Notes: a model not told the origin generated them from the sequence alone. A stretch of DNA of 19,175 nt from UBA2336 sp964538575 (GCA_964538575.1 CAZIGG010000053.1:1-19175), one strand, 5' to 3'; shown: positions 1 to 8,666, numbered from the stretch's first letter. Made by a program: numbers and translations.

Positions 1-1040
1 CGGTCAGCCACGGCCGAAGCAAAGTTGGAAAGCTCCGGTTCAGCCAGCGGAAGCGTAGGGACAATCTCTTTTTTGATCGTGTCGAGAATAAACTTTTCCA
101 TATACGGATCATCCATTGCTTCTTTTACCGTCCTCAGGCCTCGTAAATACGCGAGGGGCATAAACGCGGTGTGCGTTCCGTTTAATATCCTGACCTTACG
201 AACCCGGTAAGGTGTGATATCTTTCGCAAAAACAACATCGTGTAACGATGCATGATCGGTTGGAAATTCTTTCTGAATGTCTTCAGCACATTCGATAGCC
301 CAGAAGTAAAATGGCTCTGCGGCTACGACAAGTTTGTCGTCATACCCGGTGGCGGTATGGAATTGATCAATCGTTTCTTTCGGAAATCCGGGAACAATTC
401 TGTCAACCAGGGTATTGCAAAAGATATTTTTATCGATCCACGTTGTAAAGTCATTTGGCAAACTCCAGTAAGCAGCATACCGCAGAATTATTCTTTTTAA
501 TTCTTCCCCGTTTTTTTCGATAAGCTCACAAGGAATGATAATGGTTGTTTTATCGATTGCACCCGAAAAGAATTTGAACCGATGATATAAAAGCAACGTA
601 AGTTTGCCGGGAAAGCTATTAGGTAACGTGGTATGACTTCTATCGTTTTCGTCAAAAGCGATTCCGGTTTCGGTTGTATTGGAAATGATAAACCTGAGCT
701 CCGGGTTCTCGGCACATTTCAGAAATTCATCAACTTGCTGTGCGGGGTTTATGGCCCGGTTAACACTGGTAATCAATCGTGTTTCTGAAAAATGTTTTCC
801 GTCTTTTGCGCCTTGCTGAATTAAGTGATAAAGCCCGTTCTGTTCGTTAATCTGTTCCGCGGTGCCGGGGGTTACGGATGTAACGATGTCAATTGCTCCG
901 TTGAAATTTGTTTTCTCATTCAGCACGTCAATTATCCAATCCGCAAAACCGCGAAGAAAATTCCCGCCTCCGAACTGGAGCACCTTTACCGGACGTGTTT
1001 GAGGAATACCGGCAGCCTGACGATTAAGTTTTTTCAGCAT
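1..1040 (-). CDS. uxaB: Tagaturonate reductase (altronate oxidoreductase), C-terminal part missing at window edge
   Basis: This gene reads from an ATG at 1040 leftwards without a stop to the window edge, giving about 346 residues of a family usually near 480. It belongs to the long-chain mannitol dehydrogenase family. Residues 23-32 read FGGGNFLRGF, the N-terminal NAD-binding glycine motif, and the catalytic pattern K-x4-N-x2-H is visible as K282, N287 and H290 (context ILNGTHT). The enzyme should reduce D-tagaturonate, the product of UxaC, to D-altronate with NADH in the cytoplasm. It follows uxaC by 12 bases on the same strand, so it is very probably the last visible gene of the kduI-kduD-lacI-uxaC-uxaB operon. 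A fructuronate reductase (UxuB) is the main alternative; the N-terminal region and the neighbouring galacturonate pathway favour UxaB. The truncation is due to the window, not to damage in the gene. Confidence 0.9.
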   Translation of the reverse strand, partial: MLKKLNRQAAGIPQTRPVKVLQFGGGNFLRGFADWIIDVLNEKTNFNGAIDIVTSVTPGTAEQINEQNGLYHLIQQGAKDGKHFSETRLITSVNRAINPAQQVDEFLKCAENPELRFIISNTTETGIAFDENDRSHTTLPNSFPGKLTLLLYHRFKFFSGAIDKTTIIIPCELIEKNGEELKRIILRYAAYWSLPNDFTTWIDKNIFCNTLVDRIVPGFPKETIDQFHTATGYDDKLVVAAEPFYFWAIECAEDIQKEFPTDHASLHDVVFAKDITPYRVRKVRILNGTHTAFMPLAYLRGLRTVKEAMDDPYMEKFILDTIKKEIVPTLPLAEPELSNFASAVAD

Positions 1041-1052
1041 CAGCTCAAAAAG

Positions 1053-2456
1053 TTAGAATTTAAAGTAGGCTTTGGCATTGTTGTAGCAAATGTCAGCGAC
1101 AATTTTTCCAAGCCATTTTTCATCTTGCGGCAGCTCACCATGCTTTACATCGTTGCCAATGATGTTGCATAGAATTCTGCGGAAGTATTCGTGCCTGGGA
1201 TAAGACATGAAGCTGCGGGAGTCTGTAAGCATCCCAATGAAGCAGCTCAGAAGCCCCAGGTTTGACAGCGCGTTTAGTTGTTTCTCCATGCCGTCTTTCT
1301 GATCGAGAAACCACCAGGCCGATCCGAACTGAATCTTACCTTTCGTTGAGCCATCGTTAAAGTTACCGATCATGGTGCCCATAACCTCATTGTCAGCCGG
1401 GTTGAGGTTGTATAAAATTGTCTGGCAAAGCTGGTTGGTGCTGTCGAGTTCGTTTAGAAACTGTGCTATTGCGCGGCTTTGTGAAAAATCACCGATGGAA
1501 TCGAATCCGGTATCAGGCCCAAGCTGCTGCAGCATGCGGGCATTGGTATTGCGTAACGCTCCGAGGTGAAATTGCTGTGTCCAGCCTTTGGCATGATATA
1601 TTTTCCCCAATTCTATCAGTACAGCGTACTTGAAGAAAGCTGTTTCTTCAGACGTTAATTCTTTCAGATCATTTACTTTTTTAAACAGACTTTCGGGATT
1701 GTAAGATGTACCTGCACCCGGGAAATAAAGCTGCTCCAGCCCGTGATCTGATAGCTTGCATCCAAGCGAATCGAAATAGTTAATGCGGTTCTCCAGCGCG
1801 CTCAGCAGACTGGTAAAACTATCAATCGTACTATTTGATGCAGCACTTAGCTTTTTCAGGTATGTTTTATAAGTCTTTGGATTTTCAGCAGCAAAAGCTC
1901 TATCCGGCCGGAATGTAGGGAGTACTTTTATCCCGATCTTTTGTGCAGCTATTTTTTTATGGGATTCAAGTGCATCGGCAGGATCATCGGTCGTGCAGAT
2001 CACTTCCACGTTCATTTTTTTCAGCAAGCTTACCGTGTAATATTCCGGTGTGTTAAGCTTTTCTGTACATGTCTTGTATATGCTGGCCGCTGTATCTGGA
2101 TTTAAAAGTTCCTGCACATCAAAATAACGCTGCAGCTCAAGCTGTGTCCAATGGTATAACGGGTTCCTTACCGTGTAGGGGACAGTGTAAGCCCACTGGC
2201 TGAACTTCTCCTCATCAGATGCATTTCCGGTAATGAATTTTTCATCGATCCCGAGCGTGCGCATGGCGCGCCACTTATAGTGATCGCCTTTGAGCCAGAT
2301 TTCGGTTAATGTTTTAAAGGCATGGTTGCTGGCAATATCTTCGGGAGAAAGATGGCAATGGTAATCAATTACGGGAAGATCTTTTGCATACGAATGGTAG
2401 AGCGTTTTGGCAAAATCAGACTGCAACAAAAAATCTTCAGTTATAAAAGTCTTCAT
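1053..2456 (-). CDS. uxaC: Uronate isomerase (glucuronate/galacturonate isomerase)
   Basis: The product has 467 residues, full length for uronate isomerase, an amidohydrolase-superfamily TIM barrel. The metal-binding H-x-H motif at the end of strand 1 is seen at H33 and H35 (context DYHCHLSP). Other family-typical stretches are HLGALRNTNARM, with a following DTGFDSIGD, and the C-terminal MLTDSRSFMSYPRHEYFRR. The enzyme converts D-galacturonate to D-tagaturonate (and D-glucuronate to D-fructuronate) in the cytoplasm, the first step for free galacturonate. It lies 22 bases after the LacI-family gene and 12 bases before uxaB, all on the minus strand, as expected for one operon. In this locus galacturonate would come from the GH28 polygalacturonase of the right arm. 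Identity is clear from the sequence; substrate preference between galacturonate and glucuronate is inferred from context. Confidence 0.95.
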   Translation of the reverse strand: MKTFITEDFLLQSDFAKTLYHSYAKDLPVIDYHCHLSPEDIASNHAFKTLTEIWLKGDHYKWRAMRTLGIDEKFITGNASDEEKFSQWAYTVPYTVRNPLYHWTQLELQRYFDVQELLNPDTAASIYKTCTEKLNTPEYYTVSLLKKMNVEVICTTDDPADALESHKKIAAQKIGIKVLPTFRPDRAFAAENPKTYKTYLKKLSAASNSTIDSFTSLLSALENRINYFDSLGCKLSDHGLEQLYFPGAGTSYNPESLFKKVNDLKELTSEETAFFKYAVLIELGKIYHAKGWTQQFHLGALRNTNARMLQQLGPDTGFDSIGDFSQSRAIAQFLNELDSTNQLCQTILYNLNPADNEVMGTMIGNFNDGSTKGKIQFGSAWWFLDQKDGMEKQLNALSNLGLLSCFIGMLTDSRSFMSYPRHEYFRRILCNIIGNDVKHGELPQDEKWLGKIVADICYNNAKAYFKF

Positions 2457-2478
2457 GCGTGAGGTAGAGTTGATAGAA

Positions 2479-3504
2479 TTAACGCTTCCGTAAGGATGAG
2501 GCTCGGATGATCAGCTCCGGGCGAAGCACGGTTGTTTGAGGAATAAATAATTTGTCTTTTAAAGCAATTTGTTCAAGAAATACTTCAGCGGCAGAATTCC
2601 CCATGCGCATACTGTGCTGGTCTACTGCGGTCAGGGGAGGTTCAATAAACGATGTGTACACTTCATTACTGAACGCAACCAAAGCAACATCATCCGGAAT
2701 TTTTATATTTCGTTCTTTCAAAACCTGCATGGCGCCAACTGCACCCAATGCGCTGGCGGAGAAAATTGCATCCGGAATTGTTTTTTGCGAGAGCAGATGG
2801 ATCATGCTGTCACGTCCGTCTTCGAGCTGCAGGTTGCTTTCAACAATAAGGGCAGGATCAAATTTTAGCCCGTTATTCTGAAGCGCTTCCCGGTAGCCGC
2901 GAAGACGCTCCTTAAAGATGCTGATCTTGCGGGTGTTGGTAAAATGCGCAATCCGGGTGCAGCCTTGTTCAACCAGGTGTTCAACCGCTTTATAAGCGCC
3001 AAAATAGTCATCAATCACTACCTGGCTTACTCCGACCTCGTCATTCGAGCGGTCAAACATGATCAGTGGAATCCCTTTATCTTTTACGGCTTTGAGGTGA
3101 TTGAAATCTTCCGTTTCCTTTCCGTGGGAGATGATGATTCCGTCAACCCGGACTTTCAAAAGCGCTTCAACGCTGTCGACTTCCTTTTGATAGCTGTCGT
3201 ACGTCTGGCAGATCATAACATTATAGCCTGCCCGGTTGGCGATCTCTTCAATGCCCCGGATAACGGAGGCAAAAAAGCTTCTGTCAGCGGTCGGAACAAT
3301 AATTCCCAGCGTATTACTTTTCCCGTTCCGCAATGCAGCGGCAATATGATTGGCCTGGTAGTTTAACTTTTCAGCAACTTTCTGAACGGCTTTTTTCGTT
3401 TCATCACTGATCCGGGGATGATCTTTTAACGCACGCGAAACCGTAGAGGCTGTTATGTTCAGCTTCTTAGCTATATCGTGTATCGTTGTTTTTTCTTTTT
3501 TCAT
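2479..3504 (-). CDS. LacI-family transcriptional regulator, probable uronate/pectin repressor
   Basis: The product has 341 residues with standard LacI/GalR architecture. An N-terminal helix-turn-helix covers about residues 6-27 (TTIHDIAKKLNI, then TASTVSRAL as recognition helix). A hinge helix at about 51-60 (NHIAAALRN) contains L58 where family members insert a leucine into the operator centre. Residues about 65-335 form a periplasmic-binding-protein-like effector domain starting LGIIVP. It sits inside the kduI-to-uxaB operon, 8 bases after kduD and 22 before uxaC. The two near-identical operator-like sites in the 5151-5415 divergent region are its likely targets, so it would control itself and the susC arm. 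The effector is not visible; a pathway intermediate such as 2-keto-3-deoxygluconate or a related uronate is a guess from context. LacI-family membership is certain, the regulon is inferred. Confidence 0.93.
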   Translation of the reverse strand: MKKEKTTIHDIAKKLNITASTVSRALKDHPRISDETKKAVQKVAEKLNYQANHIAAALRNGKSNTLGIIVPTADRSFFASVIRGIEEIANRAGYNVMICQTYDSYQKEVDSVEALLKVRVDGIIISHGKETEDFNHLKAVKDKGIPLIMFDRSNDEVGVSQVVIDDYFGAYKAVEHLVEQGCTRIAHFTNTRKISIFKERLRGYREALQNNGLKFDPALIVESNLQLEDGRDSMIHLLSQKTIPDAIFSASALGAVGAMQVLKERNIKIPDDVALVAFSNEVYTSFIEPPLTAVDQHSMRMGNSAAEVFLEQIALKDKLFIPQTTVLRPELIIRASSLRKR

Positions 3505-3512
3505 GAGAACCT

Positions 3513-4307
3513 TTATGATTCATTCGAAGGTTTACCGATTGTTGCCAATATACCTCCATCGACATAGATGATCTGGCCGTTAACGAAGTTGCTGGCAGCA
3601 GAGGATAGAAAAACAGCAGTTCCTATTAAATCATCGGGATCACCCCAACGGCCTGCCGGTGTGCGGTCAATAATAAACTGGTTAAACGGATGGCCGTCAA
3701 CCCGGATGGGCGCAGTTTGCTCGGTAGCGAAATATCCCGGCCCGATACCATTCACCTGAACGTTATGCTTCGCCCACTCCGTAGCCATATTTTTGGTCAG
3801 CATCTTAAGCCCGCCTTTCGCGGCTGCGTATGCGCTGACGGTATTTCTGCCCAGCTCGCTCATCATCGAGCAGATGTTGATAATCTTTCCGGCCTTACGT
3901 TCAATCATTCTCTTTCCTACATGCTTGGAAACGATGAACGGTCCCGTCAGGTCGATGTCTACAACTTTCCGAAAATCTGCAGCGCTCATTTCCAGGATAG
4001 GAGTGCGCATGATAATTCCCGCGTTGTTAATCAGGATGTCGATCGGGCCAGCTTCACGTTCAATTTGCTCGATTGATTTTGAAACTTCCTGTTCATCTGT
4101 TACATCGAATAAATATCCTAAAACCTTGAATCCCTGCTTCTTATAGTATTCAAGTGCAGTATTCATTTTATCGGGCGTATGACCATTAATGATCAGCGTT
4201 GCACCCGCTTGCGCCAGACCCTTTGCCATGGCCATACCAAGGCCGTGCGTACCGCCAGTTATCAGCGCCCGTTTACCGGTAAGATCAAAAAGGGAAGCAG
4301 CGCTCAT
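3513..4307 (-). CDS. kduD: SDR oxidoreductase, 2-dehydro-3-deoxy-D-gluconate 5-dehydrogenase
   Basis: This 264-residue protein is a classical short-chain dehydrogenase/reductase. The cofactor motif TGGTHGLG lies at residues 17-24, NNAG at 94-97, and the catalytic triad is S147, Y160 and K164 (context SAYAAAKGG). Its C-terminal half (GIGPGYFATEQTAP, then TPAGRWGDPDDL and FVNGQIIYVDGG) resembles the group often auto-labelled gluconate 5-dehydrogenase. Placed directly after kduI, the likely role is reduction of 2,5-diketo-3-deoxygluconate to 2-keto-3-deoxygluconate in the cytoplasm, the second step for unsaturated uronate from pectate lyase products. Its ATG abuts the kduI stop codon with no spacer, suggesting translational coupling. 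A gluconate or other polyol dehydrogenase is possible on sequence alone; the kduI partner makes KduD much more likely. Confidence 0.88.
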   Translation of the reverse strand: MSAASLFDLTGKRALITGGTHGLGMAMAKGLAQAGATLIINGHTPDKMNTALEYYKKQGFKVLGYLFDVTDEQEVSKSIEQIEREAGPIDILINNAGIIMRTPILEMSAADFRKVVDIDLTGPFIVSKHVGKRMIERKAGKIINICSMMSELGRNTVSAYAAAKGGLKMLTKNMATEWAKHNVQVNGIGPGYFATEQTAPIRVDGHPFNQFIIDRTPAGRWGDPDDLIGTAVFLSSAASNFVNGQIIYVDGGILATIGKPSNES

Positions 4308-5150
4308 CTATCGTAATTGATTAGGCTGCACAAAATCCATATCTCCATAGTCGAGGTTTTCACCTGCCATTCCCCAGATAAAAGAGTAATTGCTTGTGCC
4401 CGCCCCGGAATGAATTGACCACGGTGGCGAAATCGCTGCCTGGTTATTTTGCATCCAAAGATGTCGGGTTTCGGTTGGTTCACCCATGAAATGACAAACT
4501 GCCTGTCCGGCTGGAATATTAAAATATAAATATACCTCCATTCTGCGGTCATGCGTATGAGGCGGCATCGTATTCCAGATGCTCCCGGGTTTCAATTCAG
4601 TAAGACCCATTTGAAGCTGACATGTTTTTACTACCGGGTTAACAATCAACTTTCTGATAGTCCGGTGGTTAGCTTGTTCCATGCTTCCGAGTTCAACCGT
4701 TTCCGCCCGGTCAAGTGCGACTTTTGTTGCAGGATATTCGGCATGCGCAGGGGCAGAATTATAATAGAAGAGGGGAGTGCCTTGAGATTTTGAAGACTGG
4801 AATACAATCTTCCTTGAGCCCCGGCCTATGTAGAGTGCTTCCCTGTTATTAAGGAGATACTCTTTACCATCCACACTTACGGTTCCGGCTTCTCCAATGT
4901 TAATGATTCCCAGCTCACGTCTTTCCAGAAAGTAAGCTGCTTTTAGAATATGCGGGGCTTCAAGGGTAAGCGGCTTTGAAACGGGCATTGCTCCGCCCAC
5001 CATGTACCGGTCGTGAAAGGTATAGGTGCAGGTTATCTCATCCTCCCGGAAGATTGACTCAATTAAATAGTTCTCCCGAAGCCGGGCAGTGGTTAGACTC
5101 CTGCTTTCAGAAGGACTCATGCTATGCCGCACTGTATAATCTTGGCTCAT
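4308..5150 (-). CDS. kduI: 5-keto-4-deoxyuronate isomerase
   Basis: The product has 280 residues, close to the usual 278 of KduI. The zinc ligands of this cupin-type enzyme are visible: H198 and H200 in PPHTHDRRMEVY, E205 in the same stretch, and H247 in SPPWSIHSG, matching the spacing of the Escherichia coli enzyme. It converts 5-keto-4-deoxyuronate, the open-chain form of the unsaturated sugar left by pectate lyases, to 2,5-diketo-3-deoxygluconate in the cytoplasm. It is the first gene of the leftward operon and its stop codon directly abuts the kduD start. The start at 5150 lies only about 7 bases from a LacI-type operator-like site (5157-5172), so repression at this promoter is expected. 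Its presence shows that lyase-derived oligogalacturonides are a main product of the locus, agreeing with the two PL1 domains in the right arm. Confidence 0.96.
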   Translation of the reverse strand: MSQDYTVRHSMSPSESRSLTTARLRENYLIESIFREDEITCTYTFHDRYMVGGAMPVSKPLTLEAPHILKAAYFLERRELGIINIGEAGTVSVDGKEYLLNNREALYIGRGSRKIVFQSSKSQGTPLFYYNSAPAHAEYPATKVALDRAETVELGSMEQANHRTIRKLIVNPVVKTCQLQMGLTELKPGSIWNTMPPHTHDRRMEVYLYFNIPAGQAVCHFMGEPTETRHLWMQNNQAAISPPWSIHSGAGTSNYSFIWGMAGENLDYGDMDFVQPNQLR

Positions 5151-5156
5151 GTTAGT

Positions 5157-5172
5157 GTAATCGTTTGCGCAA
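5157..5172. promoter_or_regulatory. LacI-type operator-like site A (kduI side)
   Basis: The plus strand reads GTAATCGTTTGCGCAA, which matches 14 of 16 bases of site B at 5323-5338 in the same orientation. The core has the central CG and imperfect dyad typical of LacI-family operators. It ends 7 bases from the kduI start codon, where a bound repressor would block transcription or early elongation of the leftward operon. That the LacI-family protein encoded at 2479-3504 binds here is an inference from proximity and similarity of the two sites. Confidence 0.6.
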
Positions 5173-5201
5173 TATAAGGATAAAATATGCTTTACCCGAA
5201 A
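5170..5201 (-). promoter_or_regulatory. Possible -33/-7 promoter of the kduI operon
   Basis: On the minus strand TATATTG (5176 to 5170) resembles the Bacteroidota -7 element TAnnTTTG, with a TTTC (5201 to 5198) 21 bases further upstream in place of the -33 TTTG. It overlaps operator-like site A, which would fit repression. The -33 match is poor and the implied leader is very short, so this is tentative. Confidence 0.2.
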
Positions 5202-5292
5202 AGTTGTCCATTGGTTGATTCAAGAATAATATTTCGAAAAGTGCCATAAAACAGTCAAAAATGAGCGTTTTAGACAAAAAAGTATAATTTCT

Positions 5293-5323
5293 TTTGGTAA
5301 ATATACATGACTTTTCTAATATG
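5293..5323 (+). promoter_or_regulatory. Possible -33/-7 promoter of susC
   Basis: TTTG at 5293-5296 and TAATATG at 5317-5323 are separated by 20 bases, similar to the Bacteroidota arrangement of a -33 TTTG and a -7 TAnnTTTG. Operator-like site B begins at the last base of the -7 candidate, so it would cover the start point. The leader to the susC ATG at 5416 would be about 85 bases. The -7 match is imperfect. Confidence 0.35.
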
Positions 5324-5338
5324 CAATCGATTGCGCAA
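5323..5338. promoter_or_regulatory. LacI-type operator-like site B (susC side)
   Basis: The site reads GCAATCGATTGCGCAA; its first 12 bases (5323-5334) are a perfect palindrome centred on CG, as in many LacI-family operators. It differs at only two positions from site A at 5157-5172. The two sites start 166 bases apart, near a whole number of helical turns (about 15.8 at 10.5 bases per turn), which would allow a DNA loop between them. It overlaps or directly follows the candidate susC promoter. Binding by the local LacI-family protein is inferred. Confidence 0.65.
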
Positions 5339-5364
5339 AATAACGTTTGCAATCGCGTTAGCGA
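5335..5364. promoter_or_regulatory. Degenerate operator half-sites next to site B
   Basis: Just downstream of site B are GCAAA and TTTGC arms (5335-5339 and 5346-5350) around ATAACG, then GCAATCG at 5349-5355 repeating the left half of site B. The 16-base stretch from 5349 matches site B at 11 positions. These could be an auxiliary weak operator or chance similarity in a short region. Confidence 0.25.
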
Positions 5365-5415
5365 CTAAAAGTTTTAAGACCTAAAAACCACAATCTAACC
5401 ACAAACCAATACGCT

Positions 5416-8400
5416 ATGGTAGCATATCTACAGCTTAAAAAGTGGGTTTCCGTAACGTTCTTAACCGTTCTCCTGACAGGCATCTCCGTAATAGTTGCCC
5501 AGGCTCAATCCAGGACGGTGTCGGGAACTGTTAAGGATGCCGAAGGCACGCTCATGCCGGGTGTTTCTATTATTGAGAAGGGAACTTCGAACGGAGCCAC
5601 TACGGATGCCACAGGAAAATTTAACATAACGGTAAACCAGGATGCCGTGCTGGTCTTTTCCTTTATTGGCACGAAACCTCAGGAGATTACCGTTGGCAAT
5701 CAAACGGTAATCGATGTTACACTTCAGGAAGATGCAAGCCAGCTTGACGAGGTTGTTGTAATTGGTTACGGAACTGTTAAGCGATCAGACCTGAACGGAT
5801 CGGTTGTTTCAGTTACAGGCGATGACCTGAGAAAAATGCCGGTATCCACCGTAGCGGAATCGCTTACGGGTCGTATGGCCGGGGTGAATGTATCGTCAAC
5901 AGAAGGTTCGCCCGATGCTGAAATCCGCATCCGTATTCGCGGAGGCTCTTCGCTGACTCAGGATAATTCACCGCTCTATATAGTAGATGGATTCCCGGTA
6001 AGGAATATCTCTGATATTTCCCCTTCCGATATTAAAACGATTGATGTTCTGAAAGACGCTTCTTCAACAGCAATCTACGGATCGCGCGGTGCAAATGGTG
6101 TTATATACATCACTACGAAAAGCGGTGCGGGTAATGGCAAGGTTGAAGTGAGCTATAACATGTTTGCCGGAGTTAAAAAATTAGCCAAAGAGCTCGATGT
6201 TCTTTCACCCGGTGATTATGCAACGTGGCAGTACGAATATGCCTTGCTGCGGAGTGATCTCCCTTCGTATGAAGATTATTTTGGTCTGTATGAAGATATA
6301 GACTTGTATCAAAATCAAAAAGGAAATAACTGGCAACAACAAGTATACGGGCGTACCGGAAATGTGTTCAGCAACGACCTGAGCGTGCGCGGGGGTGATG
6401 AAAAATTCAACTTTTCAGCAAACTATGCACGCTATAATGAAAGGGCCATTATGGTGGGCTCGGATTATAACCGTGACAACCTGACGTTAAAGCTTAACAG
6501 CAAGCCAAATAAAATAATAGACCTGGGTTTTTCCGTACGGTATTCACAAACAAAAATAAATGGCGGTGGGGCCAACGAACAAAATGAAATTTCCTCGGCT
6601 GACTCACGCCTTAAGCATAGTGTAACCTATTCACCTATTCCGCTGTCCGGCATTACTACAGATGACACGAATTCGGAAATAGCGAATTATATGATCAATC
6701 CGCTAACCGCAACAGCCGATAATGACCGGTACCAGGAGCGGAGAAACTATAACGTGGGCGGTGGATTTGGCTGGAAGATTATTGATAACCTCTACCTGAA
6801 AGTAGAGGGCGGCATGGATACATACAATTACCTCGACAACCGGTTTTATGGATTAACGACATACTTTGTTAAAAACAGACCAGCCCTTGAAAATCAGAAC
6901 GAACCTGCAGTTGTGCTACGCGACCGCAAAGAATATCGGTTAAGAAGTACAAATACACTGACGTATGATTTCAAAGGCATTTTGAAAGGTGATCATCATT
7001 TAAATGTATTGGTCGGCCAGGAAATGCTGAAAACAGAAACGAATCAGGTAACAGCAGAAATTCATGGATTTCCGGTATTGTTTACATCGGATGAGGCTTT
7101 CAAACTTACTACCCAGGGAGTTCCTCAATCGGTTGATAATTTTTACAATCCCGATGACAAATTGCTTTCATTTTTCACCCGCGTTAACTACGACTTCAAG
7201 AATCGTTACCTGCTGACAGGTGTTTTTCGTGCCGATGGTTCCAGTAAGTTTATAGACAATAACAAGTGGGGATACTTTCCATCTGTTTCCGGAGCCTGGA
7301 AAATATCGGAAGAGGGCTTTATGGCCGGAACAACCGAATGGCTGAACGCTTTGAAGCTGCGGGTGAGTTATGGACAAGCAGGTAATAACAACATTCCTAA
7401 CGGACAAACTGCACAAACCTTTGTGTCGAGTAATCCAGCCTGGCTGAACGATATTACTAAAGTATGGGCGCCTTCAAAAACGATGGCAAACCCTGATCTG
7501 AAATGGGAAACTACGATTACCCGTAATATCGGATTGGACTTTGGTTTTATGAAAAACCGCCTGACCGGTACAGTAGAATTCTATAAAAACAACACAGAAG
7601 ACTTACTGATTCGTTTCCCGACACCGGGTACCGGATATGACGATCAGTATAGAAACCTTGGCGAAACAGAAAACAAGGGGCTTGAGCTTTCACTTAATTA
7701 CATTGCTCTTGAGCGGGAAAAGTATGGCTTCAACGTTAGCTTCAACATCAGCTTCAACCGGAACAATGTTGTTTCAATTGGCAGCATGGAATACATTCCA
7801 GGTACATCCAACTGGGCATCAACGGCTATCGGCCCGGACTACCGTGTTGATGTAGGCAGTCCGTTCGGACTTATGTATGGTTACCGTTCTGCCGGACGCT
7901 ATGAAGTATCCGATTTTGAAGGTTATGATGAAACAACTGGACGCTGGATACTCAAAGCTGACGTGCCAGGCGGTCCTTCAGGCGGTGCTACCCCTGTAGG
8001 AAGACCCGCTCCCGGAATGATGAAACTGAAGGACATCAACGGTGATGATGTAATAACAGATACTGATAAAGAAATCATTGGAAATGTTAATCCCAAGCAT
8101 ACCGGTGGCTTTATCCTGAATGGTTATGCCTACGGCTTTGATTTAACAGCTTCTTTTAACTGGAGCTTTGGCAATGATGTGTACAATGCCAATAAGATCG
8201 AATACACAACCGCTACTCCTCAGGTGCAGTACAGGAACCTGATCAGCATGATGGGCGATGGAAAACGCTGGACAAACGTTGATCCATCATCGGGTCAATT
8301 GGTTACTGATCCAACAACACTTGCAGCGATGAATGAAAATACCACGATGTGGTCTCCGCTTATGGATCGTTACATATTCAGCGACTGGGCGGTAGAGGAT

Positions 8401-8646
8401 GGTTCTTTCCTGCGGTTGAACACACTCACCTTAGGCTATACGTTACCTTCAAGCCTTAGCTCAAAAGCAAAGCTTAAGAACCTGAGATTCTATTTAACCG
8501 GCTATAATGTATTTATATGGACCAACTATAGCGGTTTTGATCCGGAGGTTTCAACCCGTAGAAATACTCCGTATACTCCGGGTGTTGACTATTCAGCATA
8601 TCCGAGAAGCCGTCAGTTTGTTGCCGGTCTAAGTCTTAATTTCTAA
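5416..8646 (+). CDS. SusC/RagA-family TonB-dependent outer-membrane transporter
   Basis: The product has 1076 residues, normal for SusC-like proteins. A signal peptide of about 30 residues ends near AQAQ. A carboxypeptidase-D regulatory-like domain follows (about 33-108, starting VSGTVKD), then the conserved region DEVVVIGYG at 111-119. A plug domain with PLYIVDGFPV and DVLKDASSTAIYGSRGANGV comes next, followed by a large TonB-dependent beta-barrel. The last residue is a phenylalanine after GLSLN, typical of barrel proteins assembled by BAM. With the SusD-like lipoprotein 20 bases downstream it would import oligosaccharides, here probably oligogalacturonides, across the outer membrane using TonB energy. 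No N-terminal STN domain is seen, so direct transmembrane signalling through an anti-sigma factor is unlikely, consistent with LacI-type control. Substrate is inferred from neighbours. Confidence 0.96.
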   Translation: MVAYLQLKKWVSVTFLTVLLTGISVIVAQAQSRTVSGTVKDAEGTLMPGVSIIEKGTSNGATTDATGKFNITVNQDAVLVFSFIGTKPQEITVGNQTVIDVTLQEDASQLDEVVVIGYGTVKRSDLNGSVVSVTGDDLRKMPVSTVAESLTGRMAGVNVSSTEGSPDAEIRIRIRGGSSLTQDNSPLYIVDGFPVRNISDISPSDIKTIDVLKDASSTAIYGSRGANGVIYITTKSGAGNGKVEVSYNMFAGVKKLAKELDVLSPGDYATWQYEYALLRSDLPSYEDYFGLYEDIDLYQNQKGNNWQQQVYGRTGNVFSNDLSVRGGDEKFNFSANYARYNERAIMVGSDYNRDNLTLKLNSKPNKIIDLGFSVRYSQTKINGGGANEQNEISSADSRLKHSVTYSPIPLSGITTDDTNSEIANYMINPLTATADNDRYQERRNYNVGGGFGWKIIDNLYLKVEGGMDTYNYLDNRFYGLTTYFVKNRPALENQNEPAVVLRDRKEYRLRSTNTLTYDFKGILKGDHHLNVLVGQEMLKTETNQVTAEIHGFPVLFTSDEAFKLTTQGVPQSVDNFYNPDDKLLSFFTRVNYDFKNRYLLTGVFRADGSSKFIDNNKWGYFPSVSGAWKISEEGFMAGTTEWLNALKLRVSYGQAGNNNIPNGQTAQTFVSSNPAWLNDITKVWAPSKTMANPDLKWETTITRNIGLDFGFMKNRLTGTVEFYKNNTEDLLIRFPTPGTGYDDQYRNLGETENKGLELSLNYIALEREKYGFNVSFNISFNRNNVVSIGSMEYIPGTSNWASTAIGPDYRVDVGSPFGLMYGYRSAGRYEVSDFEGYDETTGRWILKADVPGGPSGGATPVGRPAPGMMKLKDINGDDVITDTDKEIIGNVNPKHTGGFILNGYAYGFDLTASFNWSFGNDVYNANKIEYTTATPQVQYRNLISMMGDGKRWTNVDPSSGQLVTDPTTLAAMNENTTMWSPLMDRYIFSDWAVEDGSFLRLNTLTLGYTLPSSLSSKAKLKNLRFYLTGYNVFIWTNYSGFDPEVSTRRNTPYTPGVDYSAYPRSRQFVAGLSLNF

Positions 8647-8666
8647 CCTGATTGACATACTTGAAT

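Noticed and set aside
497..715. Short minus-strand frame suggesting that uxaB is broken
   Set aside because: Translation of the minus strand from 1040 in the uxaB frame stays open to the window edge with all motifs; the short frame is an out-of-frame shadow.
5152..5352. A 66-residue open frame on the minus strand between kduI and susC
   Set aside because: It contains both operator-like sites and the candidate promoters and has no recognisable domain; it reads as chance open frame in a control region.
8652..8666. TTG start for the SusD-like gene
   Set aside because: The ATG at 8667 begins an ideal MKK-type lipoprotein signal; the TTG adds five residues with no benefit.
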